From the NCBI RefSeq assembly GCF_022664455.2, contig NZ_JAKRKC020000001.1, positions 744,001-808,000 on the forward strand: DNA of 64,000 nucleotides. Direction: 5' to 3'. The stretch's first letter is position 1. Every line of letters begins with the position of its first letter. The notes beneath the pieces are model-generated. The model was not told the origin of the DNA, ran no database searches, and worked only from the letters and a program-made list of their open reading frames with translations. A program made the translations under genes and the position numbers. The DNA is from Actinomadura luzonensis (GTDB lineage Bacteria; Actinomycetota; Actinomycetes; Streptosporangiales; Streptosporangiaceae). Shown here one piece after another: positions 34,697 to 44,171 of the stretch.

Positions 34697-35704
34697 TCAC
34701 TCCGTGGAGAAGGCCGCGTCGAAGGCCGTGGCGGGCGGGGTGATGGAGTTGAGCTTGCGGATGTAGCCCAGCGCCTCCCGCGCCCCGTCCAGCCGGTCCA
34801 TGCCGGCGTCCTCCCACTCGATGGAGATCGGGCCGTCGTAGCCGATCGCGTTGAGCGCCCGGAAGCAGTCCTCCCACGGCACGTCGCCGCGCCCGGTCGA
34901 GACGAAGTCCCAGCCGCGCCGCATGTCGGCCCAGGCCAGGTGGGACGACAGCCGGCCGCGCCGGCCGTCGCCGACCCGCATCCGGGTGTCCTTGCAGTCG
35001 ACGTGGTAGATGCGGTCCTTGAAGTCGAGGATGAAGTTCACCGGGTCGAGGTCCTGCCACACCATGTGCGACGGGTCCCAGTTGAGCCCGAACGCCGGCC
35101 GGTTGCCGACCGCCTCCAGCGCCCGGACCGTGGTGTAGTAGTCGTAGGCGATCTCGCTCGGGTGCACCTCGTGCGCGAACCGCACGCCGACCTCGTCGAA
35201 GACGTCCAGGATGGGGTTCCACCGGTCGGCGAAGTCCTGGTAGCCGGCGTCGATCACCGAGGCGGGCACGGGCGGGAACATCGCGACCGTGTGCCAGATG
35301 GACGAGCCGGTGAAGCCCACGACGGTGTCGACGCCGAGCGCCGCGGCGGCCCGCGCGGTGTCCTTCATCTCCTCGGCCGCCGCCCGGCGCACCGACTCGG
35401 GGTCGCCGCTGCCCCAGATGCGGGCCGGCAGGATGCCCTTGTGCCGGTCGTCGATCGGGTGGTCGCAGACGGCCTGGCCGACCAGGTGGTTGGAGATCGT
35501 CCAGACCTTCAGGCCGTGCTTGTCGAGCTGGGCGCGCTTCTGCTCCACGTACGACGGGTCGGCGACGGCCTGCGCGACGTCGAAGTGGTCGCCCGAGCAG
35601 GCGATCTCCAGCCCGTCGTAGCCCCACTCGGCCGCCAGCCGGCACACCTCCTCGAACGGCAGGTCCGCCCACTGCCCCGTGAACAGGGTGACTGGTCGCG
35701 TCAT
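34697..35704 (-). CDS. Sugar phosphate isomerase/epimerase (xylose-isomerase-like TIM barrel)
   Basis: 335 residues, last gene of the second leftward sugar operon. The AP_endonuc_2/TIM-barrel pattern is present with metal-type residues in [35 protein letters not shown] and [12 protein letters not shown]. Starting 4 bases after the Gfo/Idh/MocA stop, it probably acts with that dehydrogenase on a keto sugar or inositol-type intermediate. The specific substrate is not evident. Confidence 0.8.
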   Translation of the reverse strand: MTRPVTLFTGQWADLPFEEVCRLAAEWGYDGLEIACSGDHFDVAQAVADPSYVEQKRAQLDKHGLKVWTISNHLVGQAVCDHPIDDRHKGILPARIWGSGDPESVRRAAAEEMKDTARAAAALGVDTVVGFTGSSIWHTVAMFPPVPASVIDAGYQDFADRWNPILDVFDEVGVRFAHEVHPSEIAYDYYTTVRALEAVGNRPAFGLNWDPSHMVWQDLDPVNFILDFKDRIYHVDCKDTRMRVGDGRRGRLSSHLAWADMRRGWDFVSTGRGDVPWEDCFRALNAIGYDGPISIEWEDAGMDRLDGAREALGYIRKLNSITPPATAFDAAFSTE

Positions 35705-35708
35705 CGAA

Positions 35709-36866
35709 TCAATCCTCCACGTTCGTGTACCGGCCGCCGTCGGCCGCGCTGCGCTCGACCGCCTCCAGCACCCGCTGCACCCGCAGCCCGTCGGCGAACG
35801 ACGGCACGGGGTCGGCGCCGGTCGCGACGGCCTCCAGGAAGTCCTTGATCTCGTGGGTGAAGGTGTGCTCGTAGCCGAGGCCGTGGCCGGGCGGCCACCA
35901 CGCGCCGGCGTAGGGGTGGTCGGGCTCGGTCACCAGGATGCGCTCGAAGCCGCCGCCGCCCTGGCAGAGCCACAGCTCGTTCATCGCCTCGAAGTCGAAG
36001 GCGAGGCTGCCGAGCTGGCCGTTGATCTCGATGCGCATGGCGTTCTTGCGGCCGGTGGCGAACCGGGTGGCCTCGAACGAGGCGAGCGCCCCGCCCGACA
36101 TGCGCCCGATGAACAGCGCGGCGTCGTCGACCGTGACCTCGCCCGTGGACTCGGCGCGCGCGGCGCCGAGCCCGGCCGACTCGCCCGCCAGCGGCCGCTG
36201 CTTGATGAAGGTCTCGGTGAGCCCGGAGACGCCGACGACGTGCTGGCCGGTGATGAACTCGGCGGCGTCGACGATGTGCGAGCCGATGTCGCCGAGCGCG
36301 CCGGCGCCCGCCTTGTCCTTCTGCAGCCGCCACACCAGCGGGAACTCAGGATCGACGATCCAGTCCTGCAGGTACTGCGCCCGCACGTGCCGGATCTCGC
36401 CGAGCCGGCCCTCCTCGACGTACCGGCGGGCCAGCGCGATCGCGGGCACCCGCCGGTAGTTGAAGGCCACCATGCTCTTGACCCCGGGCGGCGCGGCCGC
36501 CGCGGCCCGCACCATCGCCTCGGCCTCGGCGACGGTGTTGGCCAGCGGCTTCTCGCAGATGACGTGCTTGCCGGCGGCGAGCGCGGCCACGGCGATCTCG
36601 GCGTGGGAGTCGCCCGGCGTGCAGATGTCGACGATCTGCACGTCGTCACGCCGGACCAGCTCGCGCCAGTCGGTCTCGACGGCGTCCCAGCCGAGCTGGG
36701 CGGCGGCCGCCTCGGTGCGCTCCTTCGACCGGCCGGACAGCACCGCCATGCGCGGTGCCAGCGGCAGGTCGAAGAAGGCTCCCACGCTCCGCCAGGCCTG
36801 GGAGTGGACACGGCCCATGAAGGCGTATCCGACCATGCCCACGCCGATGGTGGTCTTGTCTGACAT
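35709..36866 (-). CDS. Gfo/Idh/MocA family oxidoreductase (intact copy)
   Basis: 385 residues. The Rossmann motif is [20 protein letters not shown] at the N-terminus, the catalytic CEKPLANT at about 90 (E-K-P), and a C-terminal GFO domain with a [14 protein letters not shown] segment. It would oxidise a sugar or inositol with NAD(P). Its N-terminal ~149 codons are repeated exactly in the gene at 36878, owing to a tandem duplication. Confidence 0.85.
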   Translation of the reverse strand: MSDKTTIGVGMVGYAFMGRVHSQAWRSVGAFFDLPLAPRMAVLSGRSKERTEAAAAQLGWDAVETDWRELVRRDDVQIVDICTPGDSHAEIAVAALAAGKHVICEKPLANTVAEAEAMVRAAAAAPPGVKSMVAFNYRRVPAIALARRYVEEGRLGEIRHVRAQYLQDWIVDPEFPLVWRLQKDKAGAGALGDIGSHIVDAAEFITGQHVVGVSGLTETFIKQRPLAGESAGLGAARAESTGEVTVDDAALFIGRMSGGALASFEATRFATGRKNAMRIEINGQLGSLAFDFEAMNELWLCQGGGGFERILVTEPDHPYAGAWWPPGHGLGYEHTFTHEIKDFLEAVATGADPVPSFADGLRVQRVLEAVERSAADGGRYTNVED

Positions 36867-37867
36867 GCAACCCCCGATCAGGATTCGAAGCCGAGTGCCA
36901 GGTACTTGTCGACGTTATCCTTCGTGATGGTCTCAGAGGCGAGGGTGATCGACTGCGGCACCTGGTTCTCCACAAGGTCGCTCATGCCCTTGCCCTGAGC
37001 GATCAGGCGCGCCAGCTTGATCGCCGAGGACGCCATGGTGGGGCTGTAGGTGACGGTCGCCTTCAGCACCGACGTGCCCGACTGGATCTCCTTCATCGCG
37101 TTCAGCGAGCCCGCGCCGCCGACCATGATGAACTCGTCGCGGCTCGCCTCCTTGATCGCGGCGAGCACGCCCACGCCCTGGTCGTCGTCGTGGTTCCACA
37201 TGGCGTCGATCTTCTTGTGGGCCTGCAGCAGCGAGGTGGCCACCTGGTTGCCGGTCTCGACGGTGAACTTGGCGTCCTGCTTGGCCGTCACGCTGAACCC
37301 GTACGTCTTCAGCGCGTCGGCGAAGCCCTTGCTGCGGTCCTGGGTGAGCGGCAGCGTGGCGATGCCCTGGATCTCGACGATCACCGGGTCGCTGACGCCC
37401 TTGTCCTTGAGCTGCTTGCCGATGAAGTGGCCGGCCGCGACGCCCATGCCGTAGTTGTCGCCGCCGATCCAGGTGCGGTAGGCCAGCTTGTCGGGGAAGA
37501 CGCGGTCCAGGTTGATCACCGGGATGCCCGCCGCGGTGGCCTGCGACGCGACCTGGTTGAGCTGCTGGCCGTCGTTGGGCAGGATGACCAGCGCGTTCAC
37601 CTTCTGCGCGATCAGCGACTCCACCGCCGAGATCTGCTGGTTGATGTCGTTGGTCGGCTCGACCGGCTTGAAGTCGACGTCGGAGTACTGCTTGGCGGCG
37701 GCCTCGGCGTTCTTGGCGATGGCGGCGATCCAGCCGTGGTCGGCCGCCGGCGCGGAGAAGCCGATCGTCACCTTGGTGCCGGGCTGGTCGTTGCCGCTCG
37801 CGGCGGGGGCGGGGGCCGCGGCCTGGCTGCTGGGCGCGGCCGCGGGCTCGTTGCTGGTGCATCCGGC
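36429..37867. repeat. Tandem duplication, unit 1 (1,439 bp)
   Basis: This segment reappears at 37868-39306 with an offset of exactly 1,439 bp and no difference in the stretches I compared. It spans the Gfo/Idh/MocA N-terminal codons and the sugar-binding protein from its lipobox onward. The 7-mer GGCCAGC lies at 36429, 37868 and 39307, the likely microhomology used in the event. Confidence 0.9.
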
Positions 37868-38305
37868 GGCCAGCGCGATCGCGGGCACCCGCCGGTAGTT
37901 GAAGGCCACCATGCTCTTGACCCCGGGCGGCGCGGCCGCCGCGGCCCGCACCATCGCCTCGGCCTCGGCGACGGTGTTGGCCAGCGGCTTCTCGCAGATG
38001 ACGTGCTTGCCGGCGGCGAGCGCGGCCACGGCGATCTCGGCGTGGGAGTCGCCCGGCGTGCAGATGTCGACGATCTGCACGTCGTCACGCCGGACCAGCT
38101 CGCGCCAGTCGGTCTCGACGGCGTCCCAGCCGAGCTGGGCGGCGGCCGCCTCGGTGCGCTCCTTCGACCGGCCGGACAGCACCGCCATGCGCGGTGCCAG
38201 CGGCAGGTCGAAGAAGGCTCCCACGCTCCGCCAGGCCTGGGAGTGGACACGGCCCATGAAGGCGTATCCGACCATGCCCACGCCGATGGTGGTCTTGTCT
38301 GACAT
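36878..38305 (-). CDS. Chimeric protein: Gfo/Idh/MocA N-terminal half fused in frame to sugar-binding protein
   Basis: 475 residues. Residues 1-149 equal the N-terminal NAD-binding half of the gene at 35709, up to VPAIALA. From there the sequence is the sugar-binding protein of 38317, beginning at AGCTSNEPAAAP. The junction is in frame. The fusion has the Rossmann fold but lacks the C-terminal substrate domain. It has the binding domain but lost the Tat/lipoprotein signal, so it would stay in the cytoplasm. It is a by-product of the tandem duplication and probably useless, or an assembly error. Confidence 0.82.
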   Translation of the reverse strand: MSDKTTIGVGMVGYAFMGRVHSQAWRSVGAFFDLPLAPRMAVLSGRSKERTEAAAAQLGWDAVETDWRELVRRDDVQIVDICTPGDSHAEIAVAALAAGKHVICEKPLANTVAEAEAMVRAAAAAPPGVKSMVAFNYRRVPAIALAAGCTSNEPAAAPSSQAAAPAPAASGNDQPGTKVTIGFSAPAADHGWIAAIAKNAEAAAKQYSDVDFKPVEPTNDINQQISAVESLIAQKVNALVILPNDGQQLNQVASQATAAGIPVINLDRVFPDKLAYRTWIGGDNYGMGVAAGHFIGKQLKDKGVSDPVIVEIQGIATLPLTQDRSKGFADALKTYGFSVTAKQDAKFTVETGNQVATSLLQAHKKIDAMWNHDDDQGVGVLAAIKEASRDEFIMVGGAGSLNAMKEIQSGTSVLKATVTYSPTMASSAIKLARLIAQGKGMSDLVENQVPQSITLASETITKDNVDKYLALGFES

Positions 38306-39306
38306 GCAACCCCCGATCAGGATTCGAAGCCGAGTGCCAGGTACTTGTCGACGTTATCCTTCGTGATGGTCTCAGAGGCGAGGGTGATCGACTGCGGCAC
38401 CTGGTTCTCCACAAGGTCGCTCATGCCCTTGCCCTGAGCGATCAGGCGCGCCAGCTTGATCGCCGAGGACGCCATGGTGGGGCTGTAGGTGACGGTCGCC
38501 TTCAGCACCGACGTGCCCGACTGGATCTCCTTCATCGCGTTCAGCGAGCCCGCGCCGCCGACCATGATGAACTCGTCGCGGCTCGCCTCCTTGATCGCGG
38601 CGAGCACGCCCACGCCCTGGTCGTCGTCGTGGTTCCACATGGCGTCGATCTTCTTGTGGGCCTGCAGCAGCGAGGTGGCCACCTGGTTGCCGGTCTCGAC
38701 GGTGAACTTGGCGTCCTGCTTGGCCGTCACGCTGAACCCGTACGTCTTCAGCGCGTCGGCGAAGCCCTTGCTGCGGTCCTGGGTGAGCGGCAGCGTGGCG
38801 ATGCCCTGGATCTCGACGATCACCGGGTCGCTGACGCCCTTGTCCTTGAGCTGCTTGCCGATGAAGTGGCCGGCCGCGACGCCCATGCCGTAGTTGTCGC
38901 CGCCGATCCAGGTGCGGTAGGCCAGCTTGTCGGGGAAGACGCGGTCCAGGTTGATCACCGGGATGCCCGCCGCGGTGGCCTGCGACGCGACCTGGTTGAG
39001 CTGCTGGCCGTCGTTGGGCAGGATGACCAGCGCGTTCACCTTCTGCGCGATCAGCGACTCCACCGCCGAGATCTGCTGGTTGATGTCGTTGGTCGGCTCG
39101 ACCGGCTTGAAGTCGACGTCGGAGTACTGCTTGGCGGCGGCCTCGGCGTTCTTGGCGATGGCGGCGATCCAGCCGTGGTCGGCCGCCGGCGCGGAGAAGC
39201 CGATCGTCACCTTGGTGCCGGGCTGGTCGTTGCCGCTCGCGGCGGGGGCGGGGGCCGCGGCCTGGCTGCTGGGCGCGGCCGCGGGCTCGTTGCTGGTGCA
39301 TCCGGC
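37868..39306. repeat. Tandem duplication, unit 2 (1,439 bp)
   Basis: Second copy of the 1,439-bp unit. Its right boundary lies in the lipobox region of the intact sugar-binding gene and its left boundary is the chimeric junction at 37868-37874. Identity appears complete by eye, which implies a very recent event or an assembly artefact. Confidence 0.9.
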
Positions 39307-39372
39307 GGCCAGCAGCGCTGCCCCGCCGAGACCGCCGACGAGGAATCCCCTGCGCGCGACGTTCTCACTCAT
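38317..39372 (-). CDS. Sugar-binding lipoprotein of second CUT2 transporter (intact copy)
   Basis: 351 residues. A twin-arginine signal RRGFLVGGLGGAALLAAGC ends in the lipobox cysteine, implying Tat export and lipid anchoring. A type-1 periplasmic binding fold follows (VESLIAQKVNALVILPNDGQ, then AAGIPVINLDRVFPDKLAYR and VGGAGSLNAMKEIQSG). It serves the permease at 39369 and the ATPase at 40370. Its start overlaps the permease stop. Confidence 0.86.
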   Translation of the reverse strand: MSENVARRGFLVGGLGGAALLAAGCTSNEPAAAPSSQAAAPAPAASGNDQPGTKVTIGFSAPAADHGWIAAIAKNAEAAAKQYSDVDFKPVEPTNDINQQISAVESLIAQKVNALVILPNDGQQLNQVASQATAAGIPVINLDRVFPDKLAYRTWIGGDNYGMGVAAGHFIGKQLKDKGVSDPVIVEIQGIATLPLTQDRSKGFADALKTYGFSVTAKQDAKFTVETGNQVATSLLQAHKKIDAMWNHDDDQGVGVLAAIKEASRDEFIMVGGAGSLNAMKEIQSGTSVLKATVTYSPTMASSAIKLARLIAQGKGMSDLVENQVPQSITLASETITKDNVDKYLALGFES

Positions 39373-40370
39373 GGTGCTCTCTCCTTCAGGTTCCGCCGCT
39401 GGAGAAGGACGGCGACGACGATGATCAGGCCCTTCGCGATCAGCTGGTCGCTGGTGTCGAGGCCGTTGAGGATGAACAGGTTGGTGATGAGGGTGAAGAT
39501 CAGCAGGCCCAGGATCGAGCCCACGATCGTGCCCCGGCCCCCGGTGAGCAGCGTGCCGCCGATGATGACGGCGGCGATGGCGTCCAGCTCGTACAGGTCG
39601 CCGTGCGTGGACGAACCGGTCGTGGTCCGCGCCATGATGAGGATGGCGGCGACGCCGCAGCACAGCCCGGACAGCGCGTAGAGCAGCATCGTGTGGCGGC
39701 GCACGTCGATGCCGGCCAGGCGGGCCGCCTCGGGGTTGCCGCCCACCGCGTACGTCCGCCGCCCGAACGTCGTGCGGTTGAGCACCACCCACCCGAGCAC
39801 AACGACCAGGGCGAAGATGTAGACCAGCAGCGGGATCCCGAGCACGCGGGTGGTCGACAGGTCCACCAGGGCCGCGTTGTCCGGCTGGATGAGCTGCGTC
39901 CTGCGGTCGGACATGCGCTGCGCCAGGCCGCGCGCGGCCACGAGCATGGCGAGCGTGGCGATGAACGGCACCAGCCGCCCGTAGGCGATCAGCAGCCCGT
40001 TGACCAGCCCGGCCCCGGTGCCGACGAGGATCGCGCACAGGGCCATGACCCACGGCCCGAACGACTGCGTGGCCAGCGTCGTCGCCCACACCGAGGCCAG
40101 CGCCATGACCGCGCCCACCGACAGGTCGATGCCGCCGCCGATGATGACGAACGTCGCGCCGACCGTGATCACGCCGATCGTGGCCGCCAGCGACAGGATG
40201 CTGACCAGGTTGGAGGCGGTCGGGAAGTTCTCCGGCCTGGTCACCAGGCCGACCACCACCAGGATCGCCAGCGCCGCCAGCAGGCCGAGGTGGCGCATCT
40301 CGCCGAGACGGCGCGCCGGCGCGAGCGCCGCCGCCCCCGTGACCCGATGGTCCGTCGTGGGCTCGCTCAT
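39369..40370 (-). CDS. Sugar ABC transporter permease (CUT2, RbsC type)
   Basis: 333 residues with about ten hydrophobic segments (LGLLAALAILVVVGLVTRPE, then ATFVIIGGGIDLSVGAVMAL). The GGIDLSVG segment is characteristic of RbsC-type permeases. Overlaps on both sides with the ATPase stop (TGATG) and the binding-protein start show one operon. Confidence 0.87.
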   Translation of the reverse strand: MSEPTTDHRVTGAAALAPARRLGEMRHLGLLAALAILVVVGLVTRPENFPTASNLVSILSLAATIGVITVGATFVIIGGGIDLSVGAVMALASVWATTLATQSFGPWVMALCAILVGTGAGLVNGLLIAYGRLVPFIATLAMLVAARGLAQRMSDRRTQLIQPDNAALVDLSTTRVLGIPLLVYIFALVVVLGWVVLNRTTFGRRTYAVGGNPEAARLAGIDVRRHTMLLYALSGLCCGVAAILIMARTTTGSSTHGDLYELDAIAAVIIGGTLLTGGRGTIVGSILGLLIFTLITNLFILNGLDTSDQLIAKGLIIVVAVLLQRRNLKERAP

Positions 40371-41854
40371 CAGGCCGCCCTCCCATTCATGATCATGTCC
40401 AGTACGCGGTGCTCGTCGAGCCCGGCGGCCTCGCCCTCGTGGATGACCGACCCCTCGCGCAGCACCAGCACCCGGTCGGCCAGGCCCAGCACCTCGGGCA
40501 CCTCGCTGGAGACCAGCAGCACGCCGATGCCGCGCTCGGCCAGGTCGTGGATGACGGCGTACAGCTCGGCGCGGGCGCCCACGTCCACGCCGCGGGTGGG
40601 CTCGTCGAGCAGGAGCAGCCTGCGCCCGCCGAGCAGCCAGCGGGCCAGCACCGCCTTCTGCTGGTTGCCGCCCGACAGGGTGCGGATCGGGCGTTCCGGG
40701 TCGGGCGGGCGGATGTCCAGCAGCTCCGTCAGCCGCTGGGCCTCGGCCCGCTCGCGCCGGCGGTCCAGCCAGCCGAAACGGGCGAAACCCGGCAGGCTGC
40801 CGAGCGTGATGTTGGCGGTGACGCTCTGGTCGAGCAGCAGGGCCTGGGCCTTGCGCTCCTCGGGGGCGAGGCCCATGCCGCGCCGCACGGTGCCGACCAC
40901 GCCGCGGCGCACCGGCTGCCCGTCGAGCAGCACCCGGCCGGTGGCGCGGCGGGCGCCGTAGACGGCCTCCAGGATCTCCGAGCGGCCCGAGCCGACGAGC
41001 CCGGCCAGCCCGACGATCTCCCCCGCCCGGACCGAGAACGACACGCCGGAGAAGACGCCCGGCGCGCTGAGGTCCTCCACGCGCAGCACCTCCTCGCCGG
41101 GCTCGCGCCCGCCGCGCGGCGGGAAGACGTACTCGACGTTGCGGCCGGTCATGAGCGAGACGATCTGGCTGGTGGGCGTGTCGCGGGCGGGCAGGCCGAC
41201 GGCGACCGTGCGGCCGTCCTTCAGCACGGTGACCCGGTCGCCGATCTCGCGGATCTCCTCCAGGCGGTGGGAGATGTAGACCACCGCGACGCCCTGGGCG
41301 GTCAGCTCGCGGATGATCCTGAAGAGGTTGGCGACCTCGTCGTGGGCGAGGGCGGCGCTGGGCTCGTCCATGATGATGAGGCGGGCGTCGTGGGAGAGCG
41401 CCCGCGCCATCGACACGACCTGCTTGGCCGCCGGCGAGAGCCTGCCGACCTCGGCCGACGGGCGGATCTCGGGGTGGCCGAGGCGTTCCAGCACGTCGCG
41501 GGCGGCCCGGTTGGCGGCCGCGCGGTTGACGAAGCCGAAGCGGGCGTGCTCGTGGCCGAGGAAGACGTTCTCGGCCACGCTGAGCCCGTCCACCAGGTCG
41601 AGCTCCTGGTAGATGGTGGCGAAGCCGAGCCTGATGGCGTCGATGGGGCTGCTCGGGCGCACCTGCTCGCCGTTGAAGACGATGGTGCCCTCGTCCGGCT
41701 GGTGCGCGCCGGCCAGCACCTTGATCAGGGTCGACTTGCCCGCGCCGTTCTGGCCGAGCAGGCAGTGCACCTCGCCGGCCCGGACGTCGAGGTCGACGCC
41801 GTCCAGCGCGCGCACTCCGGGGAACTGCTTGACGATGCCCTTCATGACCAGCAT
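40370..41854 (-). CDS. Sugar ABC transporter ATP-binding protein (CUT2, RbsA type)
   Basis: 494 residues, two ATPase halves. First half: Walker A GQNGAGKST, signature LSPAAKQVVSMARAL, Walker B LIIMDEPS. Second half: degenerate Walker A GLVGSGRSEILEAV, signature LSGGNQQKAVLARWL, Walker B LLLLDEPTRGVDVGA. The first gene after the ROK regulator, 11 bases downstream of its stop. Confidence 0.88.
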   Translation of the reverse strand: MLVMKGIVKQFPGVRALDGVDLDVRAGEVHCLLGQNGAGKSTLIKVLAGAHQPDEGTIVFNGEQVRPSSPIDAIRLGFATIYQELDLVDGLSVAENVFLGHEHARFGFVNRAAANRAARDVLERLGHPEIRPSAEVGRLSPAAKQVVSMARALSHDARLIIMDEPSAALAHDEVANLFRIIRELTAQGVAVVYISHRLEEIREIGDRVTVLKDGRTVAVGLPARDTPTSQIVSLMTGRNVEYVFPPRGGREPGEEVLRVEDLSAPGVFSGVSFSVRAGEIVGLAGLVGSGRSEILEAVYGARRATGRVLLDGQPVRRGVVGTVRRGMGLAPEERKAQALLLDQSVTANITLGSLPGFARFGWLDRRRERAEAQRLTELLDIRPPDPERPIRTLSGGNQQKAVLARWLLGGRRLLLLDEPTRGVDVGARAELYAVIHDLAERGIGVLLVSSEVPEVLGLADRVLVLREGSVIHEGEAAGLDEHRVLDMIMNGRAA

Positions 41855-41864
41855 CGAGTGGTCC

Positions 41865-43022
41865 TTAAGCGTTGACGATGCGGTTGATGTTGTCGGGTGA
41901 CAGGTAGTGCTCGATGGCGAGCAGGCCCGCGCCGAGCACGGCGGCGTTGATGCCGGTGTGGCTGGGCGTGATGGACAGGTGGTGGGTGGCCAGCGGCAGC
42001 GAGCGGCGGTAGACCGTCTCCCTGATGCCGGCCAGCAGATGCTCGTGCACCCGCGACAGCGCGCCGCCGATGACGATGACCTGCGGGTTGAAGAAGTTGA
42101 CCAGGCCGGCCAGCACCTCCCCGATGTGCCGGCCCGCCTCCCTGACCAGGCGCAGCGCCTGGGTGTCGCCCGCCTGCACGAGCGCCACCACGTCGGCGCC
42201 GGTCTCGGCCGGCAGGCCCATCTCGGCGAGGCGGCGGGCCAGCGCGGCGCCGCCCGCCACGGCCTCCAGGCAGGCGCTGTTGCCGCAGCGGCAGCCGGCG
42301 TCGTCGTGCCCGCTGACCCGGATGTGGCCGATGTCGCCGGCCGAGCCCTGGGCGCCGCGGTGCAGCTTGCCGTCGGCCACGATGCCGCAGCCGATTCCGG
42401 TGCCGACCTTGACGAACAGCAGGTGGTCGGTGCCCTGGTAGGAGTGGCGGTGCTCGCCCAGCGCCATCACGTTGACGTCGTTGTCGACGAGCACGCTGAC
42501 GCCGCCGAAGTACTCGGGGATCGGGTAGTCGTTCCAGCCCGGCATGATCGGCGGGTTGTTCGGCCGCCCGGTGGCGAACTCCACCGGCCCCGGCACCCCG
42601 ATGCCGACCGCGCGGAGCATGGACCGCGCCCGCCCGGCCTCCCCGAGCAGCCGGTCGAGCCGCTGGTCCACGTGCCCGAGCACGTTCTCCGGGCCCTCGC
42701 CGATGAGCAGGGGGTCCTCGCACTCGGCGAGCACCTTGCCGGAGATGTCCATGAGCGCGACGCGGCAGTGCGTGGCCCCCAGGTCCACGCCGGCGAAGGC
42801 GTGGTCCTCGGTGTGCAGCCGGAGCTGGCGCGGCGGCCGGCCGCCGGTGGACTCGCCGCTCTCGCTCTCCTCGACCAGGCCGCGCTCGATGAGCGCGTCC
42901 ACGCGCTGGGAGATCGTGGACCTGGCCAGGCCGGTGAGCCTGGCGAGATCGGAGCGGGTGGTCGCCGAGCCGGCGCTGATGAGCGTCAGCACGTCGCCGG
43001 CGGAGCCCGGCTGGGGGGTCAT
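41865..43022 (-). CDS. ROK-family transcriptional regulator
   Basis: 385 residues. The N-terminal winged helix is TTRSDLARLTGLARSTISQR. The ROK kinase-like domain has AGVDLGATHCRVALMD and the zinc motif CRCGNSACLEAVAGG, with GDIGHIRVSG. As first gene of the sugar operon it is the likely repressor, responding to the imported sugar. Start ATG at 43022; upstream in-frame codons to 43124 are possible but lack support. Confidence 0.84.
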   Translation of the reverse strand: MTPQPGSAGDVLTLISAGSATTRSDLARLTGLARSTISQRVDALIERGLVEESESGESTGGRPPRQLRLHTEDHAFAGVDLGATHCRVALMDISGKVLAECEDPLLIGEGPENVLGHVDQRLDRLLGEAGRARSMLRAVGIGVPGPVEFATGRPNNPPIMPGWNDYPIPEYFGGVSVLVDNDVNVMALGEHRHSYQGTDHLLFVKVGTGIGCGIVADGKLHRGAQGSAGDIGHIRVSGHDDAGCRCGNSACLEAVAGGAALARRLAEMGLPAETGADVVALVQAGDTQALRLVREAGRHIGEVLAGLVNFFNPQVIVIGGALSRVHEHLLAGIRETVYRRSLPLATHHLSITPSHTGINAAVLGAGLLAIEHYLSPDNINRIVNA

Positions 43023-43131
43023 GCCGCCGACAATAAGATCACCGATGCAGCAAATCAAGAGTGAGAATCGCCCAAACTTGGCCGACTTCCGCCGAAGATC
43101 GAACAAAGCACGCTTTATCGGCATAAAAGAG

Positions 43132-43161
43132 GAAGCCGGCCCTCCGGGGAGGACCGGCTTC
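43132..43161 (-). terminator. Rho-independent terminator of the SDR gene
   Basis: GAAGCCGGCCCTCC pairs with GGAGGACCGGCTTC (13 of 14 pairs) around GG. Read leftward, the stem is followed by CTCTTTTATG, a T-run. It lies 19 bases after the SDR stop and insulates the ROK gene. Confidence 0.75.
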
Positions 43162-43179
43162 CGGGTACGCGGCGAGCCG

Positions 43180-44052
43180 CTAGAGCATGGCCTTCATCGA
43201 GTCGCCCGCCGACAGCACGTACGGCTGCTCGGCCATGATCGACTCCCAGTTCTCGGCGATGGCCTCGGGCGTGATGTCGTCGGTCTTCCAGCCCGGCCCC
43301 TCGGCCACGAACACCCGCGCCACGCGGCCCGCGCCGACCGTGAACACCTCGCCGCTGACCTCGCACGAGTCGTGCACCAGGTACGCCACCAGCGCGCTCA
43401 CCCGCTCCGGCGTGAACTTGGCCTCGAACTCGGCCGGCAGCAGCGCCTCGGTCATGCGGGTCCAGGCGACCGGCGCGATGGCGTTGGCCCTGATGCCGTT
43501 GCGCGCGCCCTCGATGCCGAGCGTCTTGGTGAGCCCGACCAGGCCCATCTTGGCCGTGGAGTAGTTGGCCTGGCCGAAGTTGCCGAACAGGCCGGCCGGG
43601 CTGGAGGTGTTGACCACGCGCCCGTAGCCGGCCGCCTTCATGATCGGGTAGGCGGCGAGGCTGACCAGGAACGAGCCGCGCACGTGCACGGCCATGACCG
43701 CGTCGAACTCCTCGACCGTCATCTTGCCGAACGACTTGTCCCGCAGGATGCCCGCGTTGTTGATGACGATGTCGACCTTGCCGAAGGCGTCCACGGCCGC
43801 GTCCACGACGGCGCGGGCGCCCTCGGGCGTGGCGACGTTCCCGGCGTTGGCGATGGCCTGGCCGCCGTTGCCGTTGATGAGGTCGGCCACCTCCGCGGCC
43901 GGGCCCGCGGAGGCCCCCGTGCCGTCGAGCGCGCCCCCGAGGTCGTTCACCACGACCTTGGCGCCCCGCTCGGCCAGCAGGAGCGCGTGCGACCTGCCGA
44001 GGCCGTGCCCGGCCCCTGTGACGATCGCGACCCGGTCATCGAACCGAAGCAT
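43180..44052 (-). CDS. SDR, 17-beta-HSD4/3-hydroxyacyl-CoA dehydrogenase type
   Basis: 290 residues with GGAGG before the ATG. VAIVTGAGHGLGRSHALLLA, then NNAGILRDKSF and YSTAKMGLVGLTKTL give the SDR cofactor and catalytic sites. The VVNDLGGALDGTG segment and C-terminal extension are typical of MFE-2-like dehydrogenases, which oxidise 3-hydroxyacyl-CoAs including steroid ones. A role in side-chain beta-oxidation is plausible from the window's theme but there is no exact KstR site upstream. Confidence 0.8.
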   Translation of the reverse strand: MLRFDDRVAIVTGAGHGLGRSHALLLAERGAKVVVNDLGGALDGTGASAGPAAEVADLINGNGGQAIANAGNVATPEGARAVVDAAVDAFGKVDIVINNAGILRDKSFGKMTVEEFDAVMAVHVRGSFLVSLAAYPIMKAAGYGRVVNTSSPAGLFGNFGQANYSTAKMGLVGLTKTLGIEGARNGIRANAIAPVAWTRMTEALLPAEFEAKFTPERVSALVAYLVHDSCEVSGEVFTVGAGRVARVFVAEGPGWKTDDITPEAIAENWESIMAEQPYVLSAGDSMKAML

Positions 44053-44171
44053 GGAACCTCCATTGCAGGAGAACAACATTCTAGTACGAGTACCATAACC
44101 CGCCAGGAGGCCAGTGTTACTGATCGTCGCGGATAGTGATCGAACGGTGCGGATTCTGCTAAGTGTGGTCC

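Noticed and set aside
44078..44092. TAGAATGTTGTTCTC-like inverted repeat (read on the - strand) upstream of the MFE-2-like SDR, as a KstR site.
   Set aside because: Arms are one base too far apart and the AAC-NN-GTT core is not met.
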